Assembly: GCF_041146395.1 (NCBI RefSeq) | Contig: NC_090996.1 | Coordinates: 30,838,738 to 30,902,737, forward strand | DNA length: 64,000 nucleotides | From: Eulemur rufifrons | Lineage: Eukaryota; Chordata; Mammalia; Primates; Lemuridae | Direction: 5' to 3' | Part shown: positions 63,901-64,000 of the stretch, piece by piece | Layout: each line of letters begins with the position of its first letter | Position numbering within the stretch: position 1 is the stretch's first letter | Position numbers and translations under genes: made by a program | Notes under the pieces: model-generated | What the model saw: the letters and a program-made list of their open reading frames with translations, nothing else | Databases searched by the model: none | Told to the model about the DNA's origin: nothing

Positions 63901-64000
63901 GTTTTAACACAGCATGTGAGAAGGAAGAATGGTTAAAGCCTGACTGTTTCCTAGAAAAGAGAGCTGACAACCATATGCCGTCGTCCATAGGCTTCTCTTG

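Larger units (their letters stand above)
52898..64000 (-). other. RBFOX1: RBFOX1 intron upstream of the 53-nt exon (partial)
   Basis: At least 11.1 kb; its donor lies beyond the right edge. It ends in TTTTATCTTCTCTTCCAG. It holds MER5-like and MIR relics, a (CA)n at 57628, and otherwise AT-rich single-copy sequence. The stretches 52900-55640, 58040-59190 and 61000-64000 show no exon-like, RNA-gene or recent-repeat feature by eye. Confidence 0.85.

Noticed and set aside
53000..64000. Upstream RBFOX1 exon coding ...YAQPTPATAAAYSD
   Set aside because: No GC-rich minus-strand segment with that coding and splice borders was found; the exon must lie past 64000.

Overview
The window is vertebrate nuclear DNA from a primate. 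It carries the 3' end of one gene, RBFOX1 (A2BP1/FOX1, neuronal and muscle RNA-binding splicing regulator), on the minus strand, followed by repeat-rich sequence downstream of the gene. Three facts fix the gene. A 53-nt exon at 52845-52897 encodes RNQFVFVAADEISCNTSA. A 76-nt exon at 40623-40698 encodes [12 protein letters not shown]...TYGVGAM. A terminal exon at 38943-39065 encodes [10 protein letters not shown]...YNRFAPY-stop. All three have AG/GT splice borders and phases that fit together. A 2.7-kb 3'UTR runs down to two AATAAA signals near 36.3 kb. The RRM and earlier exons lie beyond position 64000.

The repeats point to a strepsirrhine primate (lemur or loris/galago group). The L1 3'UTR types at 35.2-35.5 kb and 22.75-23.03 kb and the Alu right arm at 19.4-19.55 kb are, from memory, strepsirrhine types. 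No species can be named.

Layout from left to right. 1-36.2 kb is downstream intergenic DNA without a convincing gene. It holds a decayed L1 ORF1 piece (0.5-1.9 kb), many MIR/L2 relics, an AluJ-like element inside an old L1 (12.1-12.9 kb), a MaLR-like LTR piece, a perfect 76-bp tandem duplication (13.7 kb), a twin-primed (5'-inverted) L1 broken by both an Alu and a GC-rich 545-bp insert (19.0-20.6 kb), a minus-strand L1 with an intact 5' end but a gutted ORF2 (22.75-27.97 kb), a small inverted-terminal DNA transposon relic (28.3-28.6 kb), and an L1 3' end (34.9-35.5 kb). A near-consensus CTCF motif sits at 36.17 kb, about 90 bp past the RBFOX1 poly(A) site. 36.27-39.07 kb is the terminal exon, with two predicted RNA G-quadruplexes in the 3'UTR. 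39.07-64 kb is intron plus the two upstream exons.

The biology is concentrated in the three exons. The 76-nt exon is read in two frames: after the normal upstream exon it gives the nuclear FAPY C-terminus; after the 53-nt exon it gives the cytoplasmic TALVP C-terminus, with a TGA stop split across the last exon junction. Around these exons are a nested in-frame 3' splice site, an RBFOX motif 36 nt upstream of the 76-nt exon, pyrimidine-CAG decoys after both alternative-exon donors, and an intronic G-quadruplex. I see no tRNA, rRNA, CRISPR or prokaryotic feature, and nearly all open frames are chance ORFs or retrotransposon debris.
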